From: Halobacteriales archaeon QS_8_69_73
GTDB lineage: Archaea > Halobacteriota > Halobacteria > Halobacteriales > Haloarculaceae
Direction: 5' to 3'
Length of the DNA stretch: 64,000 nt
Assembly (NCBI GenBank): GCA_003022945.1
Contig: PXRZ01000072.1
Coordinates: 1 to 64,000, forward strand
The notes beneath the pieces were generated by a model, which was not told where the DNA came from, made no database searches, and saw only the letters and a program-made list of their open reading frames with translations. Both the position numbers and the translations under genes were made by a program. How positions within the stretch are numbered: the first letter of the stretch is position 1; the number at the start of each line of letters is the position of its first letter. Positions 34,249 through 42,958 of the stretch are shown here, in pieces.

Positions 34249-35078
34249 TCACCGACGGAGCTGGACGTCGAGACAGACGTTCGATTCGTGCGGCGCGTAC
34301 GACCGGACCCGGCGGCGGTTCTCGACGCGCACCTCGTACTCCGGGGCGGCGGCGGCCCTGATCGCCCGCTCGCCCGCGGCGAAGGGGGCGTCGTCCGGCT
34401 GGATGTCGTAGTAGTGGAGACGGCAGTCGTCGCCGGCGAGTTCGACGGCGGTATCGAGGAACGCGTCGGCGCTGTGCGGGAGGTTCAGTCACGCGGTCGG
34501 CGACGCCGTTGCGCTCGGCGTTCCGGCGGAGGTAGTCGACGGCCGTCTCGTTGAGATCGACGCCGACCGCCTCTGCTTCCCGTTTCGCGGCCGGGACGAC
34601 GAACGGCCCGACGCCGGCGAACATGTCGACGAGGAGTTCCCCGGCGTCGACCTGCTCGACGACCCGGTGTCGCTCGGTCGCCAACCGCGGCGAGAAGTAC
34701 ACCGCCGCGACGTCGACCGCGAAAGCACAGCCGTACTCCCGGTGGACGGTCTCGGTTCCGTCGCCGGCGAGGACGTCCCACTCCCGGACTCGGAGTTCGC
34801 CCTCGACGGGCGAGGCCCGGTCGAGCACGGTCTCGACCGGCAGGTCCGAGCCGACCAGCGCGTCCGCCAGCGCACGCGCCCGCTCGTCGTCGTCCTCGTC
34901 GACGATGGCGACGTCGCCGAGCCGCTCGTACGACGGCTCGAAGTCGAGCAAGCGGGATGTAGAGGAAGCCGTCCTCGACGGCGATCTCGTAGCCCTCCGC
35001 GATCGCGTTCCGCTCGGCGAGTCGCCGACGGGTCGTCTCGCCCTTCTCGCGGGGCACGCGGACGCAACTGACTGCCAT
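34249..35078 (-). pseudogene. trm5: tRNA (guanine37-N1)-methyltransferase Trm5, two deletions
   Basis: Trm5 methylates G37 next to the anticodon to keep reading frame. Three pieces are on one strand in three frames: MAVSCVRVPREKGETTRRRL..EDGFLYIPL; after about 34952, LLDFEPSYERLGDVAIVDEDD through VDMFAGVGPFVVPAAK and VGVDLNETAVDYLRRNAERNGVADRVT; after about 34488, LNLPHSADAFLDTAVEL to the C-terminus. Each join lacks about 25-35 residues known in the family: the linker before LLDFEP, and the region leading to the catalytic NLPH motif. This makes two independent lesions in one conserved gene. The stop is TGA at 34249. Confidence 0.85.
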
Positions 35079-35290
35079 CGCCGGGACTCCGGACGCGGGC
35101 GCGGTAAGGCTGGCGCTCCGCGTCGGCGCTCCCCGGGGCTGGCGCTCCGCGCCGACGGCCCCCGGAGCGACGCACGCGCTCGCTCGGGGCTGCCGGCCGA
35201 CGTACCGACGCGACCTCGCGACCGACTCGGGGCGCGCTGCGACCGCCCGGCCACCGCGTCGTTTTTGCCCGCGGCGGGCCGACGGAACGT

Positions 35291-35997
35291 ATGCTCACCT
35301 TCGTCGGCCTCGGCCTCTACGACGAGCGGTCTGTCACCGTCCGGGGGCGGGACGCCCTGCGGGCCGCCGACCACGTCTTCGCGGAGTTCTATACCAGCAC
35401 GCTCGCCGGCGCGACGGTCGCGGATCTCGAGGCCGAACACGGCGTCGAAATCGAGGTTCGCGACCGCGAGGGTGTCGAGCGGGACCCGGAGCCGATCCTC
35501 GCCGCCGCCGAGGCCGGCGACGCCGTCTTCCTCACCGCCGGCGACACGATGATCTCGACGACGCACGTCGACCTCCGGCTCCGGGCGGCCCGACGCGGTA
35601 TCGATACGTGGGTCGTCCACGGCACGACCGCCGAGGCCGCCGCCGCCTCGCTGTGCGGCCTCCAGAACTACCGCTTCGGGAAGGCGACGACGTTACCGTT
35701 CCCCTGGGCACCGGGCCGTCCGGCCCCGACCCCGACTTCGAGGAGTACATGACCGCTGACCGAGCGGCGGCGTTGCTCGCCGACGAGGTGGGCGGCGACG
35801 GCATCGGCGTCGCCGTCGCCCGCGCCGGCGGCCCGGACCCGGTCGTCGTCGCCGACGAGCTGTCGGCGCTCGCCGGGCGATTCTTCGGCGCCCCGCTACA
35901 CCTGCTGGTGGTCCCCGGCGACCTCCACGTCGTCGAGCGCGACGCCCTCGTGGAGCTGGCCGACGGCCCTGCGGACGTCCTCCCGGACCCCGTCTAG
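35291..35997 (+). pseudogene. dphB: diphthine synthase, internal deletion and frameshift
   Basis: DphB methylates the modified histidine of elongation factor aEF2 on the way to diphthamide. Frame 1 gives MLTFVGLGLYDERSVTVRGR, FLTAGDTMISTTHVDLRLRA and NYRFGKATTLPFPW. After a junction at about 35707-35730 the next frame gives DFEEYMTADRAAALLADEV and RAGGPDPVVVADELSAL to the C-terminus. The family has about 30 or more residues between, containing the ETIxxNxxxGLHTLVYLDI region. The 3' end overlaps artA by 4 nt, convergent. dphB next to artA is also found in other haloarchaea. Confidence 0.85.
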
Positions 35998-36890
35998 TCG
36001 TCGGCCCGCGCCGGGTCGGCGGCCGGGCGGTCCTCCAGCAGCCCGAGTTCGGCGGCCGTGTCCCGCTCCTCGCCGGTCGCCATGTAGGCGACGTCGTCGA
36101 CGATGACCAGCAGCTCCGGCAGCTCCCGAATGGCGAACCACGCGATGGACTCGCCGAACAGTTCCATCAGGTACGGCGCGTACGGCCCGTCGAACCATTG
36201 GTGGCCGAAGGCCAGTCCGATGAACGTCGTCCGGACGATGTTGAGAACGTAGATGACGCCGACCGCGACGGCCAGCGCGCGGAGCTTCCGGGCCAGCGGC
36301 GCCCGCACCGCCGCGATACAACCGCCGAAGATAGCCATACTCCCGAGTCCGGTGCAGGCCATCACGATGTTGTAGACGATGCCGTCGTGGGAGGGGTCGG
36401 CCGTCTCGAAGTGGAAGGCGCCGAGGTACCCCTCGTAGGCGGGCCGGTCGGCGATGGGCTCCAGCGTCGGGTCGTAGCCCAAGAACTCCATCAGCAGCGC
36501 CGTCTGCCGGGCGACGTGCTCGACGAGCAGTTGCCGGACGAACGGGATCGTCTCGGCCGGCATGTACACCAGCCCCATCACGGCGACGGCCCGCGAGAGG
36601 ACGAACAGCGAGTCCCGGCCCCCGACCAGCAGAAAGCCGGCGTACAGACAGGCGGGGACGCCGGCCAGCGCCAGCGCCGCCTCGACGACGCTGTTCTGGA
36701 CGAGGAAGAAAAACGGCGCCAGCAGCAGCCAGAAGACGGCGAACAGCGCCCACGCCGCCCCGACGACGTACCGCGCGGCGGCCGGGCGCCGCCGCTCGAG
36801 GAGGGCGCCGCCGCCGAACAGCGCCACCAGCACCCACGCCAGCGGGTCGGTGACCGCGAGTACGTCGACCGGGAGCATCGGTTCTACCAT
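35994..36890 (-). CDS. artA: archaeosortase A
   Basis: 298 residues, about eight membrane helices. Transpeptidase-like enzyme that removes PGF-CTERM tails and links surface proteins to membrane lipid. Seen: the catalytic Cys region MACTGLGSMAIFGG near residue 175, the catalytic Arg region YVLNIVRTTFIGLAFGHQWF near 215, and HDGIVYNIV before the Cys. The C-terminal 35 residues are a soluble acidic tail. Start MVEPMLPVDVL, with an alternative at the second Met. Substrates in the same region include the S-layer-like protein at 38571. Confidence 0.92.
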   Translation of the reverse strand: MVEPMLPVDVLAVTDPLAWVLVALFGGGALLERRRPAAARYVVGAAWALFAVFWLLLAPFFFLVQNSVVEAALALAGVPACLYAGFLLVGGRDSLFVLSRAVAVMGLVYMPAETIPFVRQLLVEHVARQTALLMEFLGYDPTLEPIADRPAYEGYLGAFHFETADPSHDGIVYNIVMACTGLGSMAIFGGCIAAVRAPLARKLRALAVAVGVIYVLNIVRTTFIGLAFGHQWFDGPYAPYLMELFGESIAWFAIRELPELLVIVDDVAYMATGEERDTAAELGLLEDRPAADPARADD

Positions 36891-36929
36891 AGATCGGTCG
36901 TCTGAAGTCGTTGTCGGCCTGCCGTCTCA

Positions 36930-37391
36930 CTACCGGACGTGGGTCGCCCGGTGGCGGTCGTCGTAGGCCGCCAGCCCCGGACCGGCTACCGACGTGACGC
37001 CGAAGTCGTCGTACAGCGTCGAGTGGGTGTAGTCGACGAACGTCATCGGCACCACCAGGTCGCCGTCGAGGTCGGCCGCCGTCGCCTCCGCGTCCGCCCG
37101 GAGGTCGAGGCGGCGACCGCCGTCGGACGTCGAGACCACGACGTCGTCGTCGATGGCCCGGAGCCGGCGGCCGGCGACCCGCTCGTCGTACCACACCCGG
37201 ATGCTGTCGGCGACGAGGCCAGCGAGGTCCTGCTCGAGGAGGTTCGTCCCGTAGCCGAGTTCGCCGTAGCCAAGCAGCGCGTCGCCGGCGGCTCGGACGG
37301 CGCCGCCGGCCGACGTCTCCCCGGCGCCGGCGAGGAAGCGCCGCCGGGAGACGTCCGGGAACTCCGCGACCCGGGGCGTCTCCTCGGTCAC
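36930..37391 (-). CDS. haloarchaeal protein coupled to archaeosortase paralogue, unknown function
   Basis: 153 residues. GTG start that overlaps the stop of the upstream archaeosortase paralogue (GTGA), so translation is coupled. Seen: VSRRRFLAGAGETSAGGAVR at residues 14-33, which resembles a Tat motif but lacks a long hydrophobic stretch, then LLGYGELGYGTNLLEQDLA, IRVWYDERVAGRRLRAIDD and the C-terminal VVPMTFVDYTHSTLYDDFG. I recall longer relatives with the same ends, so an in-frame internal loss is possible between DLDGD and VVPMTF, but this is unsure. No catalytic motif recognised. Confidence 0.65.
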   Translation of the reverse strand: MTEETPRVAEFPDVSRRRFLAGAGETSAGGAVRAAGDALLGYGELGYGTNLLEQDLAGLVADSIRVWYDERVAGRRLRAIDDDVVVSTSDGGRRLDLRADAEATAADLDGDLVVPMTFVDYTHSTLYDDFGVTSVAGPGLAAYDDRHRATHVR

Positions 37392-38277
37392 CGCCGCTCG
37401 CCCCCGTCGGTCGCCGTCGACGGCGGCCGCAGCCGCACCTCGTCGCCGGTCACCAGGTACAGCAGGTCCTCGGCGATTCCGAGCAGTTGCGGCACCCACC
37501 GCGAGACCAGCCACGCGATGCCGACCAGGGCGACCAGCGCGAGACTCTGCGACAGCACACGGTCGGCGAAGTAAAACGACACCAGCGAGGGGTCGGACAG
37601 TCCGAACGCCGCCATCACCGGGCCCTCCAGCGCCGGGTGGTCGAACCAGGCGTAGCCGTTGGCTGCCGCGATGAAGGCGTTGCGGACGAGGTTGAGCACC
37701 CAGATGATCGACAGCGACACCGCGAGCGCCACCGCCTTCCGGCGCGGCGGCGCCCGGACGGCGCCGATGAGCCCGCCGAAAATGGCGAGACTCCCGATGC
37801 CCGTACAGGCGAATATCACCCGCGAGGCCCGCTCCGTCCCCGGGAACCAGAACGTGTTCCGCAGGGTCGACTCCTCGGGGTCCTCGATTAGTTGCATCCC
37901 GTCGCCGAGGCCGGCGGCGTCCAGCAGCCACGCCGTCTGCCGGGCCACCGTCTCGATGAGAAACCCCCGGATCGGCGCCGACATCTGGAACGGCAGGTAG
38001 ATCAGCCCCATCAGCGCCACGGCGCGGGACAGCACGAGCAGCGACTCCCGGCCGGCCAGCAGCGTCCGGCCGACGTACAGACACAGCGGCACCGCCGCCA
38101 CCACGAGCACCGTTTCGACGATGCTGCGGTGGACGACGGCGAACTGGTGGATCAACAACAGCCAGAAGACGGCGAACAGCGCCCAGGCGCCGGCCGTCAC
38201 CCGGCGAGCGAGGTCGCGCCGCTCTCGGCGGTCGGCGAGCACCCCCAGAGCTCCGTCAGCGACTGCGCCGGGAGCAT
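37388..38277 (-). pseudogene. second archaeosortase (ArtA paralogue), N-terminal deletion and frameshift
   Basis: The main part is intact: VTAGAWALFAVFWLLL, FACTGIGSLAIFGGLIGAVRAPP with the catalytic Cys, and WVLNLVRNAFIAAANGYAWF with the catalytic Arg, so the active site is kept. At the 5' end an ATG at 38277 reads MLPAQSLTEL, the counterpart of MLPVDVLAV in artA. It then shifts frame near 38245 into LADRRERRDLARR, skipping the first membrane helix. A longer open frame from 38344 exists but its first 30 residues look non-coding. The paralogue shares roughly the same helix plan as artA. Confidence 0.75.
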
Positions 38278-38392
38278 CCTTGCTCGAAACTACGTCACGA
38301 CCGTCATATGTCTTGTCGTCGCGGGCGCGGCCGAAACGGAACACCCGCCGGCGCGTCGGTCGGAGCCGGCACGCTGTCGGCGGGGCGTCCGC

Positions 38393-38519
38393 GTCGCTGT
38401 CGGTAGGTATCGGCGTCGCTACCGGTAGGTATCGGCGTCGCTGTCGGTAGGTGTCGGCGTCGCTGTCGGTAGGTGTCGGCGTCGCTGTCGGTAGGTGTCG
38501 GCGTCGCTGTCGGCGTCGC
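38393..38519. repeat. 22-bp tandem repeat, five full copies plus a partial
   Basis: Units start at 38393, 38415, 38437, 38459 and 38481, followed by a partial copy. The unit contains GTCGGTAGGT and GTCGGCGTCGC. Units 3-5 are identical; units 1 and 2 differ at one to three positions. 22 is not a multiple of 3 and no frame stays open as a sensible protein. It lies upstream of the archaeosortase paralogue and downstream of the S-layer gene, with no spacers, so it is not CRISPR. Confidence 0.9.
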
Positions 38520-38570
38520 GCGCGAAAGAATGAAACCGCGGAAACCGCGAAGGCCGGGCGGTCCGGCTAG

Positions 38571-41500
38571 TTAGAAGTCGGTCCGACGGGCAGCCAGCAG
38601 CGCCGCGCCGATGAGCGCGATCAGCGCCAGCACGGCACCGAAGCCGGGCTGGTCGGTGGGCGTCTCGGTCGGCGTCGGCGTCGTCGGCTCCGGCGTCGGC
38701 GTCGGCGTCGGCGTCGACGGCTCCGGCGTCGGCGTCTCCTGCTCGAAGGTGACCGACGCGGAGTCCGTCACGGCTGCGTCGCCGGCCGTGTACGGACCGT
38801 CTTCGCCGCCTTCCGTCTCGACGAAGTCGTACTCTTCGTTGTCGTTGGTGTCCCGGTGCGGCATCGCGATGGCGGTCTGCGTGTCACCATCGCTTCTCAC
38901 GTACGGATCGTCGAGTTCGACCTCGACGTCGCTGAAGTTGCCCTCCTCGAGGTACTCGGAGGACCCACGGACGCTGTCGAACGTCGCGCCGTCCTGCAGC
39001 GTGCCGTCGTGGATGGTGATGAAGCCGCCTTCCGGCAGGAAGCCGGAGTCGACCGTGATGGTCGACACCTCGTCCTGGTCGGTCGAGGCCGTGGTTTCGC
39101 TGATAGCCACTTGTGCGGCCCGGCCCTCGATGACGCGGCCGTCCGTCTCGGCGCTGTCCTCGATACCCGCTCTGGTCGCGGTCACGACGAACGTGCGTCC
39201 GACCTCGTTGTCCGAGAAGTCGAACGTGCTGTCACCGAAGCTGCCGTCGTCCTGGACCTCGACGTCGGCCCGCTGGAAGACGGGTGCCAGCTCGGAGGTG
39301 TCGTTGCTATTGTTGCGCCGCGTCCGGGTCGAGGAGTCCACCGCGATGGTGAGATTCGTTCCGGGTGCGACGTTGGTCGTCCCAGCGATCTCCTGGTCCT
39401 CGGCCGGTTCGACACGGACCTCACTGCCGTCTCCGGTGTCGAACTCCGCCGTGCGGTCCTCGATATCGAGGTTGACCGACGTGCTCTCTTCGGGGGCGTA
39501 CTCGTCGATGCCGCCCTCGAAGGTCTCGTTGAAGCCCGACCCGACGTTGAACTCGAACCTGTAGAGGTCACCGGTTTCGATCTGCTCGTCGGTGTTGGTT
39601 TCGTCGGCGGTCGAGCGGTTCAGGCCGATCTGCTGGACGTCGGTGACGAGGTAGACCGTCTCGTTGTCCTCGTCGATGACGAACTCGAAGCCCTCGCCGG
39701 TCGGGTCCGTGAACTCGTTCCGCTTCGGCTCGCGGTTCTGCCGGAAGTTCACCTGCTCGAGCGTGAGGTTCAGGATCGGATCGTCCTCACCGTTCGAACC
39801 GAGCGCGGTGCCGCCTTCCTGTGCCTCGCGCAGAATCTCCTCGCCCTCCGCGCTCTCCAGCGAGCCGGCGCCGGTGGACTCGGTACGGATCGCGTCGAAC
39901 GCACCGAAGACACCGGAGATGTTGACTCGGTGGATCAGGAGGTCACGCTCGGCGCTGCTGCGGTCGTCGTCGCGGTCCGACAGCGTGACGACCTCGGTCT
40001 CCGAGAGGTCCTCGTTCTCGGACAGCTCCGAGACCTCGTCGGCGTTGGACAGCGACGTGTCGGGGTGCCGGAGCTGGTCCAGCGACTCGTAGCTCGACCG
40101 GCGGATGTTGAGCACACCCGCGTCGACCTCGCGCTCGCGCTCCGTCTGCCGGGTCTCGATCGTCAGGTCGTACTGACCCTCGTCGAGAACGCCGGTCAGC
40201 CGATCCGTCCGGCGGTTGGCCGTCACGAGCTCGCCCTCGGTCACCTCGTAGGCTTCCGTGACGTTCTCTCCCTCGACGTTGCCGGCGAGGAAGGTGTTCA
40301 TCCGGATCTCGATTTCGCCGTCATCGTTCGGCTCGACGACGAGTGCCGTCTCGTAGTTGTTCCGCTCCTCGTCGCCGATCGTGACGGTGACGGCCCTGAT
40401 GTCGGTCGTCTCGATCGAGATCGTCGAGTCCGAGTCGCCCTCGTCGCTCTGAATGTCGCCACGCTTGACCGTGAACGCCCCGCTGTCGGAGGCGAACTCG
40501 GCGTCAGCGTCCGGCTCCTCCTCGACTTCGACCTCCGCGCTCGCGTTGGCGGTGGTGTCCTGCACCTCGAAGTCGAACGAGAAGTTGCCTGTGTCGTCGA
40601 AGTTGAACAGGATCGAGCCGGTTTCGTTGATGCCGTCCACCCGGACCGAGTCGTCGCTCGGCGAGCGGTCGGTGTTGATGTCGGTGGACGTGCTGTCCTG
40701 GATGATGCTCGTCAGCTCGCTCTGACTCAGGTTGTCCGAGTCGACGAACAGGTCGAAGTTGTCACGGTTGGAGTCGACCTCCAGCGTCACGTTGTCGCCT
40801 TCGAACGCCGTGTCCGATTCGAACTCGGTGCTGAGCGTCTGCGGGACGATTTCGACGGCGTCGTCGTCCGCGTTGTCGTTACCGCCGGCACCAGTATCGA
40901 ATCCCTGCTGTTCGCCGTCTTCGTTGACCTCGACGATCGTCGGATCGTTGAACTGGGTACCGTTTTCGTCTTCACCCTGTGCCGTGATGACGACGCGCTC
41001 GTTGTCCGGCACGTTCTCGGTTTCGATCTGTGCGCCCTCGCTGTCGTTCAGCGAGATCTGGGTGATCAGCGCGCCGATGTTCTCGTCACCGTTACGATCG
41101 CCCGGCGTGTAGAGCCGGAGCTCGTAGTCCTCGATCTGGCCGCCGTTGGTGTCGGCCTGGAAGTCCAGGATCTGGCCCTTGAACCGGGTTTTACCGCCGC
41201 CGAAGCTGTCGTCGGTGTTCCGATCGCGGCGGTCGCCGTCGCCGCCGGCGTCATCGATCTCGTAGTTGTCGGTCGCCTCGGGGGCCTCGCTGAAGCCGAA
41301 GTTGGTAGGAGCGCCCGAGCGGAGCTTCCCCTCGTACGTGTCCTCGACCGCCGGGTTGTTCACGCCGTTGCTGATGTTGACCAGCAGGGTGGCGCCGTCG
41401 TCAGGCTCGAAGTTCTCCTCGAAGTTGGCCTGGACGGTGTCATCCGTGCCGTCTTCGTCCTTGTCGATGACTCTGACGTCATCCAGGGGGACGGGCGCCG

Positions 41501-41843
41501 GGCCGGTGTCGTTGACCTTCGTGACGATGACATCCTCCGTGCCCAGGTCGCTGTTGACGCTACCGCCGGCGGTGCCGCCGGAAGCGTCGGTAAGGTCGAC
41601 CTCGACACCGCCCGCTGTGTTGTTCTCCTCGTCGGGGTTGTCGTAGTCGAACGACGAATTATACGTTACGTTCTGTGCGTCTGTTCTATCATTCTGCGGG
41701 TTGACGTCAGCATTCTCGATGCTGCCGTCGCCCTCGATTGCGGCGGCACTCCCTGCCAGCGCGACGGTTCCTGCGAAGACCCACAGGACCATCAGCGCCG
41801 CGAGGAACACCGCACGCAGCGTATTGTTGGTTTCGTCTGTCAT
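38571..41843 (-). CDS. S-layer-like surface glycoprotein with PGF-CTERM anchor
   Basis: 1090 residues. Seen: signal peptide MTDETNNTLRAVFLAALMVLW..AGSAAA (about 1-35), a long acidic ectodomain of repeated beta modules with many N-x-S/T sites (NVTYNSSF, NETGSILFNF, NLTLEQVNF), a Thr/Pro linker (TPTPTPTPEPTTPTP), and the tripartite tail PGFG, a hydrophobic helix, ARRTDF. This is the architecture of haloarchaeal S-layer glycoproteins (BGTF-domain type). ArtA should cut at PGF. Single gene with its own promoter and long leader. Confidence 0.9.
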   Translation of the reverse strand: MTDETNNTLRAVFLAALMVLWVFAGTVALAGSAAAIEGDGSIENADVNPQNDRTDAQNVTYNSSFDYDNPDEENNTAGGVEVDLTDASGGTAGGSVNSDLGTEDVIVTKVNDTGPAPVPLDDVRVIDKDEDGTDDTVQANFEENFEPDDGATLLVNISNGVNNPAVEDTYEGKLRSGAPTNFGFSEAPEATDNYEIDDAGGDGDRRDRNTDDSFGGGKTRFKGQILDFQADTNGGQIEDYELRLYTPGDRNGDENIGALITQISLNDSEGAQIETENVPDNERVVITAQGEDENGTQFNDPTIVEVNEDGEQQGFDTGAGGNDNADDDAVEIVPQTLSTEFESDTAFEGDNVTLEVDSNRDNFDLFVDSDNLSQSELTSIIQDSTSTDINTDRSPSDDSVRVDGINETGSILFNFDDTGNFSFDFEVQDTTANASAEVEVEEEPDADAEFASDSGAFTVKRGDIQSDEGDSDSTISIETTDIRAVTVTIGDEERNNYETALVVEPNDDGEIEIRMNTFLAGNVEGENVTEAYEVTEGELVTANRRTDRLTGVLDEGQYDLTIETRQTEREREVDAGVLNIRRSSYESLDQLRHPDTSLSNADEVSELSENEDLSETEVVTLSDRDDDRSSAERDLLIHRVNISGVFGAFDAIRTESTGAGSLESAEGEEILREAQEGGTALGSNGEDDPILNLTLEQVNFRQNREPKRNEFTDPTGEGFEFVIDEDNETVYLVTDVQQIGLNRSTADETNTDEQIETGDLYRFEFNVGSGFNETFEGGIDEYAPEESTSVNLDIEDRTAEFDTGDGSEVRVEPAEDQEIAGTTNVAPGTNLTIAVDSSTRTRRNNSNDTSELAPVFQRADVEVQDDGSFGDSTFDFSDNEVGRTFVVTATRAGIEDSAETDGRVIEGRAAQVAISETTASTDQDEVSTITVDSGFLPEGGFITIHDGTLQDGATFDSVRGSSEYLEEGNFSDVEVELDDPYVRSDGDTQTAIAMPHRDTNDNEEYDFVETEGGEDGPYTAGDAAVTDSASVTFEQETPTPEPSTPTPTPTPEPTTPTPTETPTDQPGFGAVLALIALIGAALLAARRTDF

Positions 41844-41963
41844 TGTTGTTGACTGCTATCGGTCGGCGACCGTACCTCGTACGCGATGGGGCGTCGCGGT
41901 CGGCCCGTCATCGGCACGCCGTACTGTCACCATGGGTAGGGGTACGGTCCGAACAACTAACGC

Positions 41964-41976
41964 TCAGTATAAATGC
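41964..41976 (-). promoter_or_regulatory. TATA promoter of S-layer gene
   Basis: Minus strand GCATTTATACTGA is a strong TATA box about 125 nt before the ATG at 41843. The implied mRNA leader of about 95 nt is long for a haloarchaeon but fits highly expressed S-layer genes. No Shine-Dalgarno sequence stands out. Confidence 0.5.
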
Positions 41977-42109
41977 TTTGTGGGGTCGGTGGACCCGTGC
42001 TAACCCGTCACGCTCCCGAAAACGACCGGTAGGCGGGTTTTGGTATCTCGTCACACACCCGTCGGACGCCCGGCGAACACATATAAACGCTCGGCGATTC
42101 GGAGGCCAT

Positions 42110-42862
42110 TCAGGCCGTCACGAGTTCGACCTCGTGGCCGTCCTGGTCCGTCGTGAAGGCGTAGCGGTGGTCGCAGGAGGCGGGGTCGCGGTAGTCGGCC
42201 GCTTCCCGCTGCATCAGCGTCGCCCAGCCGTCCTCGAGGTCCTCGACCTCGACGGCCAGGTGGCCCCAGGCGTCGCCCAGTTCGTAGCTCCGGCCGTCGT
42301 AGTTGTACGTCAGCTCGACCGACATGGCCTCCTCGGCGGCGCCGTCGGGCTCGAGGAAGTAGTTCGCGAACGTGTCGGCTTCCCACCGACCGGCGGGTCG
42401 GTAGCCGAACTTCCGACTCCAGAAGCCCAGCGCTTCGTCGGCGTCCTCGACGCGGAGCATCGTGTGGTCCAGCGACCATCGGGCGCCGTGGTCGCGCTCG
42501 ACGATTTCGACCTCGTGGCCGTCGGGGTCCCGGACGAAGGCGTAGCCGGGGTTTTCCGCCGGCGGCCGGTAGTCCGCGACGCCGCCGTCCATCAGCTCCT
42601 CGTAGGCGGCCTCGACGTCCTCGACCCGGACGGCGATGTGGCCCCACGCGTCGCCCATCGTGTACTCCCGGCCGTCGTGGTTGTACGTCAGCTCCAGCAG
42701 CGCGCCGTCGTCGTGGACGTCCTCCGGACCGAGGAAGACGTTCGTGAATGTGTCAGCCTCCCAGCGGCCCTTCTCCTCGTAGTCGAGGTGGGTGGTGTAC
42801 CACTCCAGCGACTCCTCGAGGTCCTCGACGCGCATCATCGTGTGGTCCAGCGTCGCGTCCAT
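42110..42862 (-). CDS. tandem VOC-domain protein, glyoxalase I-like
   Basis: 250 residues made of two homologous halves. Each half starts LDHTMMRVED or LDHTMLRVED (metal His), includes ELTYNHDGREY or ELTYNYDGRSY (metal Glu), GDAWGHIAV or GDAWGHLAV (metal His) and ends DPDGHEVEIVE or DQDGHEVELVT (metal Glu). Both metal sites look complete. Similar to lactoylglutathione lyase, but haloarchaea use other thiols, so the substrate is uncertain. Start MDATLDHTMM. Confidence 0.88.
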   Translation of the reverse strand: MDATLDHTMMRVEDLEESLEWYTTHLDYEEKGRWEADTFTNVFLGPEDVHDDGALLELTYNHDGREYTMGDAWGHIAVRVEDVEAAYEELMDGGVADYRPPAENPGYAFVRDPDGHEVEIVERDHGARWSLDHTMLRVEDADEALGFWSRKFGYRPAGRWEADTFANYFLEPDGAAEEAMSVELTYNYDGRSYELGDAWGHLAVEVEDLEDGWATLMQREAADYRDPASCDHRYAFTTDQDGHEVELVTA

Positions 42863-42922
42863 GTCCGAACGGTGGAGCGCCAGATACGAAAAGGCTGGCG
42901 ACGGCGTGCCGGAACGGGGAAA

Positions 42923-42936
42923 ACAAATTTTTATGC
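42923..42936 (+). promoter_or_regulatory. AT-rich promoter before lipoprotein gene
   Basis: AAATTTTTATGCG lies about 25-35 nt before the GTG at 42959; a GGGGAGG ribosome site follows directly before the start. Confidence 0.45.
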
Positions 42937-42958
42937 GAATTCCGGTCGACGGGGAGGT

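Noticed and set aside
38393-38519. 22-bp repeats as a CRISPR array
   Set aside because: Units are directly adjacent with no spacers and no cas genes are present.
38856-41852. A 998-codon open frame antisense to the S-layer gene
   Set aside because: Antisense shadow caused by high G+C and acidic codons (GAC/GAG read backwards as Val/Leu/Arg). The real gene has signal peptide, linker and PGF tail.
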